From positions 9,256,139 through 9,320,138 of the forward strand of contig NC_064039.1 of the NCBI RefSeq assembly GCF_932526225.1: a stretch of 64,000 nucleotides of DNA, read 5' to 3'. Positions within the stretch are counted from its first letter, which is position 1. Each line of letters begins with the position of its first letter. The position numbers and the translations under genes were made by a program. The notes under the pieces are model-generated. The model did no database searches. It was not told where the DNA came from and saw only the letters and a list, made by a program, of their open reading frames with translations. Positions 1 to 14,235 of the stretch are shown piece by piece. This DNA comes from Nematostella vectensis. Its lineage: Eukaryota; Cnidaria; Anthozoa; Actiniaria; Edwardsiidae.

Positions 1-751
1 AGCTCCCCGCTAACCCAAACACAGGACATTTTGAGCTCCCCGCTAACCCAAACATGGGACAACTCGAGCTCCCCGCTAACCTAAACATGGGACAACTAAC
101 TCAAACATGGGACAACTCGAGCTCCCCGCTAACCCAAACATGGGACAACTCGATCCCCCCAACCCAAACATGGGACAACTCGAGCTCCTCGCTAACCCGA
201 ACACGGGACATCTCGAGCTCCCCGTTAAACCAAACATGGGACAACTCGAGCTCCCCGCTAACCCAAACATGGGACAACTCGAGCTCCCCGCTAACCTAAA
301 CATGGGACAACTCGATCTCACCGCTAACCCAAACATGGGACAACCCGAGCTCCCCGCTAACCCAAACATGGGACAACCCGAGCTCCCCGCTAACCCAAAC
401 ATGGGACAACTAACTCAAACATGGGACAACTCGAGCTCCCCGCTAACCCAAACATGGGACAACCCGAGCTCCCCGCTAACCCAAACATGGGACAACTAAC
501 TCAAACATGGGACAACTCGAGCTCCCCGCTAACCCAAACATGGGACAACTAACTCAAACATGGGACAACTCGAGCTCCCCGCTAACCCAAACATGGGACA
601 ACCCGAGCTCCCCGCTAACCCAAACATGGGACAACTAACTCAAACATGGGACAACTCGAGCTCCCCGCTAACCCAAACATGGGACAACTAACTCAAACAT
701 GGGACAACTCGAGCTCCCCGCTAACCCAAACATGGGACAACTAACTCAAAC

Positions 752-3700
752 ATGGGACAACCCAAGCTCCCCGCTAACCCAAACATGGGACAACTAACTC
801 AAACATGGGACAACTCGAGCTCCCCGCTAACCCAAACATGGGACAACTCGATCCCCCCGCTAACCCAAACATGGGACAACCCGAGCTCCCAGCTAACCCA
901 AACATGGGACAACTCGAGCTCCCCGCTAACCCAAACATGGGACAACTCGAGCTCCCCGCTAACCCAAACACAGGACATTTTGAGCTCCCCGCTAACCCAA
1001 ACATGGGACAACTCGATCTCACCACTAACCCATTTTGAGCTCCCCGCTAACCCAAACATGAGACAACTAACCCAAACATGGGACAACTCGAGCTGCCCGC
1101 TAACCCAAACATGGGACAACTAACTCAAACATGGGACAACTCGAGCTCCCCGCTAACCCAAACATGGGACAACTCGATCCCCCCGCTAACCCAAACATGG
1201 GACAACTCGAGCTCCTCGCTAACCCGAACACGGGACATCTCGATCTCACCGCTAACCCAAGCATGGGACAACTCGAGCTCCCCGCTAACCCAAACATGGG
1301 ACATTTTGAGCTCCCCGCTAACCCAAACATGAGACAACTAACCCAAACATGGGACAACTCGAGCTGCCCGCTAACCCAAACATGGGACAACTAACTCAAA
1401 CATGGGACAACTCGAGCTCCCCGCTAACCCAAACATGGGACAACTCGATCCCCCCGCTAACCCAAACATGGGACAACTCGAGCTCCTCGCTAACCCGAAC
1501 ACGGGACATCTCGAGCTCCCCGCTAACCCGAACACGGGACATCTCGAGCTCCCCGCTAAACCAAACATGGGACAACTTGAGCTGCCCGCTAACCCAAACA
1601 TGGGGCAACTCGATCTCACCGCTAACCTAAACATGGGACAACTCGATCTCACCGCTAACACAAACATGGGAAAACTCGAGCTCCCCGCTAACCCAAGCAT
1701 GGGACAACTCGAGCTCCCCGCTAACCCAAACACGAGACAACTCGAGCTCCCCGCTAACCCAAACACGGGACATCTCGAGCTCCCTGCTAACCCAAACATG
1801 GGACAACTCGAGCTTCCCGCTAACCCAAACATGGGACAACTCGAGCTCCCCGCTAACCCAAACACAGGACATTTTGAGCTCCCCGCTAACCCAAACATGG
1901 GACAACTCGAGCTCCCCGCTAACCCAAACATGGGACAACTCGAGCTCCTCGCTAACACGAACACGGGACATCTCGAGCTCCCCGCTAACCCGAACACGGG
2001 ACATCTCGAGCTCCCCGCTAAACCAAACATGGGACAACTTGAGCTGCCCGCTAACCCAAACATGGGGCAACTCGATCTCACCGCTAACCTAAACATGGGA
2101 CAACTCGATCTCACCGCTAACCCAAACATGGGACAACCCGAGCTCCCCGCTAACCCAAACATGCGACAACTAACTCAAACATGGGACAACTCGAGCTCCC
2201 CGCTAACCCAAACATGGAACAACTAACTCAAACATGGGACAACTCGAGCTCCCCGCTAACCCAAACATGGGACAACTAACTCAAACATGGGACAACCCGA
2301 GCTCCTCGCTAACCCGAACACGGGACATCTCGAGCTCCCCGCTAACCCGAACACGGGACATCTCGAGCTCCCCGCTAAACCAAACATGGGACAACTTGAG
2401 CTGCCCGCTAACCCAAACATGGGGCAACTCGATCTCACCGCTAACCTAAACATGGGACAACTCGATCTCACCGCTAACCCAAACATGGGACAACCCGAGC
2501 TCCCCGCTAACCCAAACATGGGACAACTAACTCAAACATGGGACAACTCGAGCTCCCCGCTAACCCAAACATGGGACAACTCGAGCTCCCCGCTAACCCA
2601 AACATGGCACAACTAACTCAAACATGGGACAACCCGAGCTCCCCGCTAACCCAAACATGGGACAACTAACTCAAACATGGGACAACTCGAGCTCCCCGCT
2701 AACCCAAACATGGGACAACTCGATCCCCCCGCTAACCCAAACATGGGACAACCCGAGCTCCCAGCTAACCCAAACATGGGACAACTCGAGCTCCCCGCTA
2801 ACCCAAACATGGGACAACTCGAGCTCCCTGCTAACCCAAACACAGGACATTTTGAGCTCCCCGCTAACCCAAACATGGGACAACTCGATCTCACCGCTAA
2901 CCCAAGCATGGGACAACTCGAGCTCCCCGCTATAACCCAAACATGGGACAACTCGAGCTGCCCGCTAACCCAAACACAGGACATTTTGAGCTCCCCGCTA
3001 ACCCAAACATGAGACAACTAACCCAAACATGGGACAACTCGAGCTCCCCGCTAACTCAAACATGGGACAACTAACTCAAACATGGGACAACTCGAGCTCC
3101 CCGCTAACCCAAACATGGGACAACTCGATCCCCCCGCTAACCCAAACATGGGACAACTCGAGCTCCTCGCTAACCCGAACGCGGGACATCTCGAGCTCCC
3201 CGCTAACCCGAACACGGGACATCTCGAGCTCCCCGCTAAACCAAACATGGGACAACTTGAGCTGCCCGCTAACCCAAACATGGGGCAACTCGATCTCACC
3301 GCTAACCTAAACATGGGACAACTCGATCTCACCGCTAACCCAAACATGGGACAACCCGAGCTCCCCGCTAACCCAAACATGGGACAACTAACTCAAACAT
3401 GGGACAACTCGAGCTCCCCGCTAACCCAAACATGGGACAACTAACTCAAACATGGGACAACCCGAGCTCCTCGCTAACCCGAACACGGGACATCTCGAGC
3501 TCCCCGCTAACCCGAACACGGGACATCTCGAGCTCCCCGCTAAACCAAACATGGGACAACTTGAGCTGCCCGCTAACCCAAACATGGGGCAACTCGATCT
3601 CACCGCTAACCTAAACATGGGACAACTCGATCTCACCGCTAACCCAAACATGGGACAACCCGAGCTCCCCGCTAACCCAAACATGGGACAACTAACTCAA

Positions 3701-6700
3701 ACATGGGACAACTCGAGCTCCCCGCTAACCCAAACATGGGACAACTAACTCAAACATGGGACAACTCGAGCTCCCCGCTAACCCAAACATGGCACAACTA
3801 ACTCAAACATGGGACAACCCGAGCTCCCCGCTAACCCAAACATGGGACAACTAACTCAAACATGGGACAACTCGAGCTCCCCGCTAACCCAAACATGGGA
3901 CAACTCGATCCCCCCGCTAACCCAAACATGGGACAACCCGAGCTCCCAGCTAACCCAAACATGGGACAACTCGAGCTCCCCGCTAACCCAAACATGGGAC
4001 AACTCGAGCTCCCTGCTAACCCAAACACAGGACATTTTGAGCTCCCCGCTAACCCAAACATGGGACAACTCGATCTCACCGCTAACCCAAGCATGGGACA
4101 ACTCGAGCTCCCCGCTAACCCAAACATGGGACAACTCGAGCTGCCCGCTAACCCAAACACAGGACATTTTGAGCTCCCCGCTAACCCAAACATGAGACAA
4201 CTAACCCAAACATGGGACAACTCGAGCTCCCCGCTAACCCAAACATGGGACAACTAACTCAAACATGGGACAACTCGAGCTCCCCGCTAACCCAAACATG
4301 GGACAACTCGATCCCCCCGCTAACCCAAACATGTGACAACTCGAGCTCCTCGCTAACCCGAACACGGGACATCTCGAGCTCCCCGCTAACTCGAACACGG
4401 GACATCTCGAGCTCCCCGCTAAACCAAACATGGGACAACTTGAGCTGCCCGCTAACCCAAACATGGGGCAACTCGATCTCACCGCTAACCCAAACATGGG
4501 ACAACTCGATCTCACCGGTAAACCAAATATGGGACAACTCGAGCTCCCCGCTAACCCAAGCATGGGACAACTCGAGCTCCCCGCTAACCCAAACACGAGA
4601 CAACTCGAGCTCCCTGCTAACCCAAACATGGGACAACTCGAGCTTCCCGCTAACCCAAACATGGGACAACTCGAGCTCCCCGCTAACCCAAACACAGGAC
4701 ATTTTGAGCTCCCCGCTAACCCAAACATGGGACAACTCGAGCTCCCCGCTAACCTAAACATGGGACAACTAACTCAAACATGGGACAACTCGAGCTCCCC
4801 GCTAACCCAAACATGGGACAACTCGATCCCCCCAACCCAAACATGGGACAACTCGAGCTCCTCGCTAACCCGAACACGGGACATCTCGAGCTCCCCGTTA
4901 AACCAAACATGGGACAACTCGAGCTCCCCGCTAACCCAAACATGGGACAACTCGAGCTCCCCGCTAACCTAAACATGGGACAACTCGATCTCACCGCTAA
5001 CCCAAACATGGGACAACCCGAGCTCCCCGCTAACCCAAACATGGGACAACTCGAGCTCCCCGCTAACCCAAACATGGGACAACCCGAGCTCCCCGCTAAC
5101 CCAAACATGGGACAACTAACTCAAACATGGGACAACTTGAGCTCCCCGCTAACCCAAACATGGGACAACTAACTCAAACATGGGACAACTCGAGCTCCCC
5201 GCTAACCCAAACATGGGACAACTAACTCAAACATGGGACAACCCAAGCTCCCCGCTAACCCAAACATGGGACAACTAACTCAAACATGGGACAACTCGAG
5301 CTCCCCGCTAACCCAAACATGGGACAACTCGATCCCCCCGCTAACCCAAACATGGGACAACCCGAGCTCCCAGCTAACCCAAACATGGGACAACTCGAGC
5401 TCCCCGCTAACCCAAACATGGGACAACTCGAGCTCCCCGCTAACCCAAACACAGGACATTTTGAGCTCCCCGCTAACCCAAACATGGGACAACTCGATCT
5501 CACCGCTAACCCATTTTGAGCTCCCCGCTAACCCAAACATGAGACAACTAACCCAAACATGGGACAACTCGAGCTGCCCGCTAACCCAAACATGGGACAA
5601 CTAACTCAAACATGGGACAACTCGAGCTCCCCGCTAACCCAAACATGGGACAACTCGATCCCCCCGCTAACCCAAACATGGGACAACTCGAGCTCCTCGC
5701 TAACCCGAACACGGGACATCTCGATCTCACCGCTAACCCAAGCATGGGACAACTCGAGCTCCCCGCTAACCCAAACATGGGACATTTTGAGCTCCCCGCT
5801 AACCCAAACATGAGACAACTAACCCAAACATGGGACAACTCGAGCTGCCCGCTAACCCAAACATGGGACAACTAACTCAAACATGGGACAACTCGAGCTC
5901 CCCGCTAACCCAAACATGGGACAACTCGATCCCCCCGCTAACCCAAACATGGGACAACTCGAGCTCCTCGCTAACCCGAACACGGGACATCTCGAGCTCC
6001 CCGCTAACCCGAACACGGGACATCTCGAGCTCCCCGCTAAACCAAACATGGGACAACTTGAGCTGCCCGCTAACCCAAACATGGGGCAACTCGATCTCAC
6101 CGCTAACCTAAACATGGGACAACTCGATCTCACCGCTAACACAAACATGGGACAACTCGAGCTCCCCGCTAACCCAAGCATGGGACAACTCGAGCTCCCC
6201 GCTAACCCAAACACGAGACAACTCGAGCTCCCCGCTAACCCAAACACGGGACATCTCGAGCTCCCTGCTAACCCAAACATGGGACAACTCGAGCTTCCCG
6301 CTAACCCAAACATGGGACAACTCGAGCTCCCCGCTAACCCAAACACAGGACATTTTGAGCTCCCCGCTAACCCAAACATGGGACAACTCGAGCTCCCCGC
6401 TAACCCAAACATGGGACAACTCGAGCTCCTCGCTAACACGAACACGGGACATCTCGAGCTCCCCGCTAACCCGAACACGGGACATCTCGAGCTCCCCGCT
6501 AAACCAAACATGGGACAACTTGAGCTGCCCGCTAACCCAAACATGGGGCAACTCGATCTCACCGCTAACCTAAACATGGGACAACTCGATCTCACCGCTA
6601 ACCCAAACATGGGACAACCCGAGCTCCCCGCTAACCCAAACATGCGACAACTAACTCAAACATGGGACAACTCGAGCTCCCCGCTAACCCAAACATGGGA

Positions 6701-8698
6701 CAACTAACTCAAACATGGGACAACTCGAGCTCCCCGCTAACCCAAACATGGGACAACTAACTCAAACATGGGACAACCCGAGCTCCTCGCTAACCCGAAC
6801 ACGGGACATCTCGAGCTCCCCGCTAACCCGAACACGGGACATCTCGAGCTCCCCGCTAAACCAAACATGGGACAACTTGAGCTGCCCGCTAACCCAAACA
6901 TGGGGCAACTCGATCTCACCGCTAACCTAAACATGGGACAACTCGATCTCACCGCTAACCCAAACATGGGACAACCCGAGCTCCCCGCTAACCCAAACAT
7001 GGGACAACTAACTCAAACATGGGACAACTCGAGCTCCCCGCTAACCCAAACATGGGACAACTAACTCAAACATGGGACAACTCGAGCTCCCCGCTAACCC
7101 AAACATGGCACAACTAACTCAAACATGGGACAACCCGAGCTCCCCGCTAACCCAAACATGGGACAACTAACTCAAACATGGGACAACTCGAGCTCCCCGC
7201 TAACCCAAACATGGGACAACTCGATCCCCCCGCTAACCCAAACATGGGACAACCCGAGCTCCCAGCTAACCCAAACATGGGACAACTCGAGCTCCCCGCT
7301 AACCCAAACATGGGACAACTCGAGCTCCCTGCTAACCCCAACACAGGACATTTTGAGCTCCCCGCTAACCCAAACATGGGACAACTCGATCTCACCGCTA
7401 ACCCAAGCATGGGACAACTCGAGCTCCCCGCTATAACCCAAACATGGGACAACTCGAGCTGCCCGCTAACCCAAACACAGGACATTTTGAGCTCCCCGCT
7501 AACCCAAACATGAGACAACTAACCCAAACATGGGACAACTCGAGCTCCCCGCTAACTCAAACATGGGACAACTAACTCAAACATGGGACAACTCGAGCTC
7601 CCCGCTAACCCAAACATGGGACAACTCGATCCCCCCGCTAACCCAAACATGGGACAACTCGAGCTCCTCGCTAACCCGAACGCGGGACATCTCGAGCTCC
7701 CCGCTAACCCGAACACGGGACATCTCGAGCTCCCCGCTAAACCAAACATGGGACAACTTGAGCTGCCCGCTAACCCAAACATGGGGCAACTCGATCTCAC
7801 CGCTAACCTAAACATGGGACAACTCGATCTCACCGCTAACCCAAACATGGGACAACCCGAGCTCCCCGCTAACCCAAACATGGGACAACTAACTCAAACA
7901 TGGGACAACTCGAGCTCCCCGCTAACCCAAACATGGGACAACTAACTCAAACATGGGACAACCCGAGCTCCTCGCTAACCCGAACACGGGACATCTCGAG
8001 CTCCCCGCTAACCCGAACACGGGACATCTCGAGCTCCCCGCTAAACCAAACATGGGACAACTTGAGCTGCCCGCTAACCCAAACATGGGGCAACTCGATC
8101 TCACCGCTAACCTAAACATGGGACAACTCGATCTCACCGCTAACCCAAACATGGGACAACCCGAGCTCCCCGCTAACCCAAACATGGGACAACTAACTCA
8201 AACATGGGACAACTCGAGCTCCCCGCTAACCCAAACATGGGACAACTAACTCAAACATGGGACAACTCGAGCTCCCCGCTAACCCAAACATGGCACAACT
8301 AACTCAAACATGGGACAACCCGAGCTCCCCGCTAACCCAAACATGGGACAACTAACTCAAACATGGGACAACTCGAGCTCCCCGCTAACCCAAACATGGG
8401 ACAACTCGATCCCCCCGCTAACCCAAACATGGGACAACCCGAGCTCCCAGCTAACCCAAACATGGGACAACTCGAGCTCCCCGCTAACCCAAACATGGGA
8501 CAACTCGAGCTCCCTGCTAACCCAAACACAGGACATTTTGAGCTCCCCGCTAACCCAAACATGGGACAACTCGATCTCACCGCTAACCCAAGCATGGGAC
8601 AACTCGAGCTCCCCGCTATAACCCAAACATGGGACAACTCGAGCTGCCCGCTAACCCAAACACAGGACATTTTGAGCTCCCCGCTAACCCAAACATGA
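752..8698. repeat. higher-order repeat of about 4.48 kb within the satellite
   Basis: The order of monomer variants in about 752-4,100 is repeated in about 5,233-8,580, at an offset of 4,481 bp that changes to 4,501 bp after one extra 20-bp monomer. The section before it (about 54-500) recurs at about 4,727-5,170 with an offset of 4,673, so the copies differ by a block of short monomers at 480-750. Within each copy a shorter period of about 1,165-1,185 bp is visible (for example 2,256 versus 3,421, 7,147 versus 8,332). The copies differ by only a few substitutions, which points to recent block duplication. Confidence 0.85.
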
Positions 8699-10478
8699 GA
8701 CAACTAACCCAAACATGGGACAACTCGAGCTCCCCGCTAACTCAAACATGGGACAACTAACTCAAACATGGGACAACTCGAGCTCCCCGCTAACCCAAAC
8801 ATGGGACAACTCGATCCCCCCGCTAACCCAAACATGGGACAACTCGAGCTCCTCGCTAACCCGAACGCGGGACATCTCGAGCTCCCCGCTAACCCGAACA
8901 CGGGACATCTCGAGCTCCCCGCTAAACTAAACATGGGACAACTTGAGCTGCCCGCTAACCCAAACATGGGGCAACTCGATCTCACAACCCAAACATGGGA
9001 CAACTCGATCTCACCGGTAAACCAAATATGGGACAACTCGAGCTCCCCGCTAACCCAAGCATGGGACAACTCGAGCTCCCCGCTAACCCAAACACGAGAC
9101 AACTCGAGCTCCCCGCTTACCCAAACACAGGACAACTCGAGCTCCCCGCTAACCCAAACATGGGACAACTCGAGCTCCCCGCTAACCCAAACACAGGACA
9201 TTTTGAGCTCCCCGCTAACCCAAACATGGGACAACTAACCCAAACATGGGACAACTCGAGCTCCCCGCTAACCCAAACATGGGACAACTAACTCAAACAT
9301 GGGACAACTCGAGCTCCCCGCTAACCCAAACATGGGACAACTCGAGCTCCCCGCTAACCCAAACATGGGACAACTTGAGCTCCCCGCTAACCCAAACATG
9401 GGACAACTCGATCCCCCCGCTAACCCAAACATGGGACAACTCGAGCTCCCCGCTAACCCAAGCATGGGACAACTAACTCAAACATGGGACAACCCGAGCT
9501 CCCCGCTAACCCAAACATGGGACAACTAACTCAAACATGGGACAACTCGAGCTCCCCGCTAACCCAAACATGGGACAACTCGATCCCCCCGCTAACCCAA
9601 ACATGGGACAACCCGAGCTCCCAGCTAACCCAAACATGGGACAACTCGAGCTCCCCGCTAACCCAAACATGGGACAACTCGAGCTCCCTGCTAACCCAAA
9701 CACAGGACATTTTGAGCTCCCCGCTAACCCAAACATGGGACAACTCGATCTCACCGCTAACCCAAGCATGGGACAACTCGAGCTCCCCGCTATAACCCAA
9801 ACATGGGACAACTCGAGCTGCCCGCTATAACCCAAACACAGGACATTTTGAGCTCCCCGCTAACCCAAACATGAGACAACTAACCCAAACATGGGACAAC
9901 TCGAGCTCCCCGCTAACTCAAACATGGGACAACTAACTCAAACATGGGACAACTCGAGCTCCCCGCTAACCCAAACATGGGACAACTCGATCCCCCCGCT
10001 AACCCAAACATGGGACAACTCGAGCTCCTCGCTAACCCGAACGCGGGACATCTCGAGCTCCCCGCTAACCCGAACACGGGACATCTCGAGCTCCCCGCTA
10101 AACCAAACATGGGACAACTTGAGCTGCCCGCTAACCCAAACATGGGGCAACTCGATCTCACCGCTAACCCAAACATGGGACAACTCGATCTCACCGGTAA
10201 ACCAAATATGGGACAACTCGAGCTCCCCGCTAACCCAAGCATGGGACAACTCGAGCTCCCCGCTAACCCAAACACGAGACAACTCGAGCTCCCCGCTTAC
10301 CCAAACACAGGACAACTCGAGCTCCCCGCTAACCCAAACATGGGACAACTCGAGCTCCCCGCTAACCCAAACACAGGACATTTTGAGCTCCCCGCTAACC
10401 CAAACATGGGACAACTAACCCAAACATGGGACAACTCGAGCTCCCCGCTAACCCAAACATGGGACAACTAACTCAAAC

Positions 10479-12623
10479 ATGGGACAACTCGAGCTCCCCG
10501 CTAACCCAAACATGGGACAACTCGAGCTCCCCGCTAACCCAAACATGGGACAACTTGAGCTCCCCGCTAACCCAAACATGGGACAACTCGATCCCCCCGC
10601 TAACCCAAACATGGGACAACTCGAGCTCCCCGCTAACCCAAACACGGGACATCTCGAGCTCCCTGCTAACCCAAACATGGGACAACTCGAGCTTCCCGCT
10701 AACCCAAACATGGGACAACTCGAGCTCCCCGCTAACCTAAACATGGGACAACTAACTCAAACATGGGACAACTCGAGCTCCCCGCTAACCCAAACATGGG
10801 ACAACTCGAGCTCCCCGCTAACCCAAACATGGGACAACTCGAGCTCCCCGCTAACCAGAACACGGGACATCTCGAGCTCCCTGCTAACCCAAACATGGGA
10901 CAACTTGAGCTCCCCGCTAACCCAAACATGGGACAACCCGAGCTCCCCGCTAACCCAAACACAGGACAACTCGAGCTCCCCGCTAACCCAAACATGGGAC
11001 AACTCGAGCTCCCCGCTAACCCAAACATGGGACAACTTGAGCTCCCCGCTAACCCAAACATGGGACAACCCGAGCTCCCCGCTAACCCAAACACAGGACA
11101 ACTCGAGCTCCCCGCTAACCCGAACACGGGACATCTCGAGCTCCCCGCTAACCCAAACATGGGACAACTTGAGCTCCCCGCTAACCCGAACACGGGACAT
11201 CTCGAGCTCCCTGCTAACCCAAACATGGGACAACTTGAGCTCCCCGCTAACCCAAACATGGGACAACCCGAGCTCCCCGCTAACCCAAACATGGGACAAC
11301 TCGAGCTCCCCGCTAACCCAAACATGGGACAACTCGAGCTCCCCGCTAACCCAAACATGGGACAACTTGAGCTCCCCGCTAACCCAAACATGGGACAACC
11401 CGAGCTCCCCGCTAACCCAAACACAGGACAACTCAAGCTCCCCGCTAACCCGAACACGGGACATCTCGAGCTCCCCGCTAACCCAAACATGGGACAACTT
11501 GAGCTCCCCGCTAACCCAAACATGGGACAACTTGAGCTCCCCGCTAACCCGAACACGGGACATCTCGAGCTCCCTGCTAACCCAAACATGGGACAACTTG
11601 AGCTCCCCGCTAACCCAAACATGGGACAACCCGAGCTCCCCGCTAACCCAAACACAGGACAACTCGAGCTCCCCGCTAACCCAAACATGGGACAACCCGA
11701 GCTCCTCGCTAACCCGAACACGAGACAACTCGAGCTCCCCGCTAACCCAAACACGGGACAACTCGAGCTCCCCGCTAACCCAAACATGGGACAACTCGAG
11801 CTCCCCGCTAACCCGAACACGAGACAACTCGAGCTCCCCGCTAACCCAAACATGGGACAACTCGAGCTCCCCGCTAACCCAAACACAGGACAACTCGAGC
11901 TCCCCGCTAACCCGAACACGGGACATCTCGAGCTTCCCGCTAACCCAAACATGGGACAACTCGAGCTCCCCGTTAACCCAAACATGGGACAACTCGAGCT
12001 CCCCGCTAACCCAAACATGGGACAACTCGAGCTCCCCGCTAACCCAAACACAGGACAACTCGAGCTCCCCGCTAACCCAAACACAGGACAACTCGAGCTC
12101 CCCGCTAACCCGAACACGGGACATCTCGAGCTCCCCGCTAACCCGAACACGGGACATCTCGAGCTCCCCGCTAAACCAAACATGGGACAACTTGAGCTGC
12201 CCGCTAACCCAAACATGGGACAACTCGAGCTCCCCGCTAACCCAAACATGGGACAACCCGAGCTCCCCGCTAACCCAAACATGGGACAACTCGAGCTCCT
12301 CGCTAACCCGAACACGGGACATCTCGAGCTCCCCGTTAAACCAAACATGGGACAACTCGATCTCACCGCTAACCCAAACATGGGACAACCCGAGCTCCCC
12401 GCTAACCCAAACATGGGACAACTCGAGCTCCCCGCTAACCCAAACATGGGACAACTCGAGCTCCCCGCTAACCCAAACATGGGACAACTCGAGCTCCCCG
12501 CTAACCCAAACATGGGACAACTCGAGCTCCCCGCTAACCCAAACATGGGACAACTCGAGCTCCCCGCTAACTCAAACATGGGACAACTCGAGCTCCCCGC
12601 TAACCCAAACATGGGACAACTAA
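10479..12623. repeat. homogeneous 33-bp block with four open frames
   Basis: Almost every monomer in this block is 33 bp long, with no 20-bp variants until near 12,600. As a result two + frames (units MGQLELPANPN and TQTWDNSSSPL) and two minus frames (units MFGLAGSSSCP and SHVWVSGELEL) stay open together for 1.8-2.1 kb. There is no splice or promoter context, and four simultaneous frames argue against coding. I read this as a recently homogenised part of the array. Confidence 0.8.
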
Positions 12624-13393
12624 CTCAAACATGGGACAACTCGATCTCACCGCTAACCCAAACATGGGACAACTCGAGCTCCCCGCTAACCCAAACATGG
12701 GACAACTAACCCAAACATGGGACAACTCGATCTCACCGCTAACCCAAACATGGGACATCTCGAGCTCACCGCTAACCCAAACATGGGACAACTCGAGCTC
12801 CCCGCTAACCCAAACATGGGACAACTAACCCAAACATGGGACAACTCGATCTCACCGCTAACCCAAACATGGGACATCTCGAGCTCCCCGCAAACTGAAC
12901 TTAGTTTTTTTTCGAACACTAGCAACCCTGTGGCGCGCACAATGAGGCGAAGCACTGGTGCCGAGTTCACACGTACTATTGGCCTCAGTTACCCTGGATC
13001 TGTTCGAAAACAAAGGATTACCGAATTAACCTAAATAAGCGCCGGCAAGAAAGCCCTAGACTCCCTTCAAGATTTTTATAGCCATTTCTACTTAGATAAC
13101 CAGAACTTCCAACTCACTCAATTAATGCAAGGTGACGGAGTTTCACTGCAAAATTGTCTGTCTTACCCCCCCCCCCCCCCTCCTCTCCCTACGTGCGTTG
13201 CCAACGCAACAACCCAAGATGCATTGCGATTAAAACTTATTACCGTTTTTGTGTGACGTCATCTTTCACTTATGATCTTGCTAACACTGCAAAGATGTTG
13301 AAGTTTTTTTTTTTGGTCCATGTGTTTCAACGATGTTTAAACTCATTTCTAAGCTTTCCGATATTTCAGAAACCGTAGCTCGGTTGATAAACG

Positions 13394-13671
13394 TTAAATG
13401 GGCAGTGCAATGGTAAGAGCTTTGCAATAGCTGCCTGGACACAATGTATTTCAGTCAAATTCTAATATTGACTTATGAGCCTTTGGTCTTGTGGGAGACT
13501 TAAATTCAAAGGGAATGACACAAACTGTCAATAAACATAGTTTTCAATAAAATATTGCATATTATTTTAACAAGGCATTGACAGCTTAAAGTCCAACTGT
13601 TTGTAGACAATTTAAAAGCCTACAATAAACACTGACTCTAGCCATGCAGTACCATGACGCTGTCCCTTTAA
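13394..13671. mobile_element. MITE with TTAA ends, copy A
   Basis: The element begins TTAAATGGGCAGTG and ends CGCTGTCCCTTTAA, giving imperfect terminal inverted repeats with TTAA at both ends. A second copy in the opposite orientation lies at 55,928-56,184 and matches along most of its length. TTAA target duplications are typical of piggyBac-type transposition, so a non-autonomous piggyBac relative is the likely source. No transposase is present. Confidence 0.75.
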
Positions 13672-13964
13672 AACTCACTGAAGGAGTAGTTGCTATTGTG
13701 TCATCGCTCGTTTTGCTGTGTTTTCTTTTTTCCTGGTAAGTATCTTGTAACTAGGGCTATTCCATTGGTTCAATTTGTAGTAGAACTAAAAATAAAAGTT
13801 CTCATAGACTTTTTGGTTGGGCGCAAAAAAAATAGTTCTGAAATTTTGAAGGAAACTAGGGTCAGTGTCTCTCTGTTCTCCTAGAGTCGGAATTTGGGAG
13901 ACGAAGACTACGGGAATTTATGAGCTACCTTTAACGGTTATGATATTTGAAATAAACGGGGTGA

Positions 13965-14235
13965 TTTAGACCCCTGTCTACCCCTTCCCCCGATAGAACC
14001 CTGTCTACTCCTCTTCCGTTAGAGCCCTTTCTACCCCTCCCCCCTGTAGAACACAGTCTACTCCTCCCTCTTAGACCCCTGTCTACCCCTTCCCCCGATA
14101 GAACCCTGTCTACCCCTCTCCCGTTAGACCCCTGTCTACCCCTTCCCCCGATAGAACCCTGTCTACCCCTCTCCCGTTAGAGCCCTGTCTACCCCTCCCC
14201 CTGTAGGACCCTGTTACCCCTACCCCCTGTCTAAG
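13965..14235. repeat. pyrimidine-rich minisatellite
   Basis: About ten imperfect units of 25-29 bp carry the core CCCTGTCTACCCCTTCCCC followed by GATAGAA or GTTAGA. One strand is almost pure pyrimidine. It lies in the spacer before Rab24 and shows no coding potential. Confidence 0.85.

Larger units (their letters stand above)
1..12891. repeat. 33-bp satellite-like tandem array
   Basis: This stretch is an uninterrupted tandem array with a 33-bp monomer that reads CTCGAGCTCCCCGCTAACC followed by CAAACATGGGACAA. The array runs off the left edge of the window and ends near 12,891, where the last monomer breaks into unique sequence. Monomers vary at a few fixed places: CTCGAT-CTCACC, CCCGAGC, ACACGGGACATCT and ACACAGGACATTTTG types recur. 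A second monomer form of about 20 bp (CTAACTCAAACATGGGACAA) lacks 13 bp and is scattered through 1-10,500. Because 33 is a multiple of three and several frames have no stop, long open frames arise on both strands; these look like by-products of the repeat, not genes. I see no transposon ends, telomere units or gene signals inside it. It could be an intronic or intergenic minisatellite, or pericentromeric satellite. Confidence 0.97.

Noticed and set aside
10479..12623. 714-aa open frame and its 598-648-aa companions
   Set aside because: They arise from the 33-bp satellite; four frames are open at once and there is no gene context.
1..12891. CRISPR-like or telomeric array
   Set aside because: There are no unique spacers, and GGGTTAG inside the reverse monomer is not a telomere repeat because it is followed by CGGGG in each unit.
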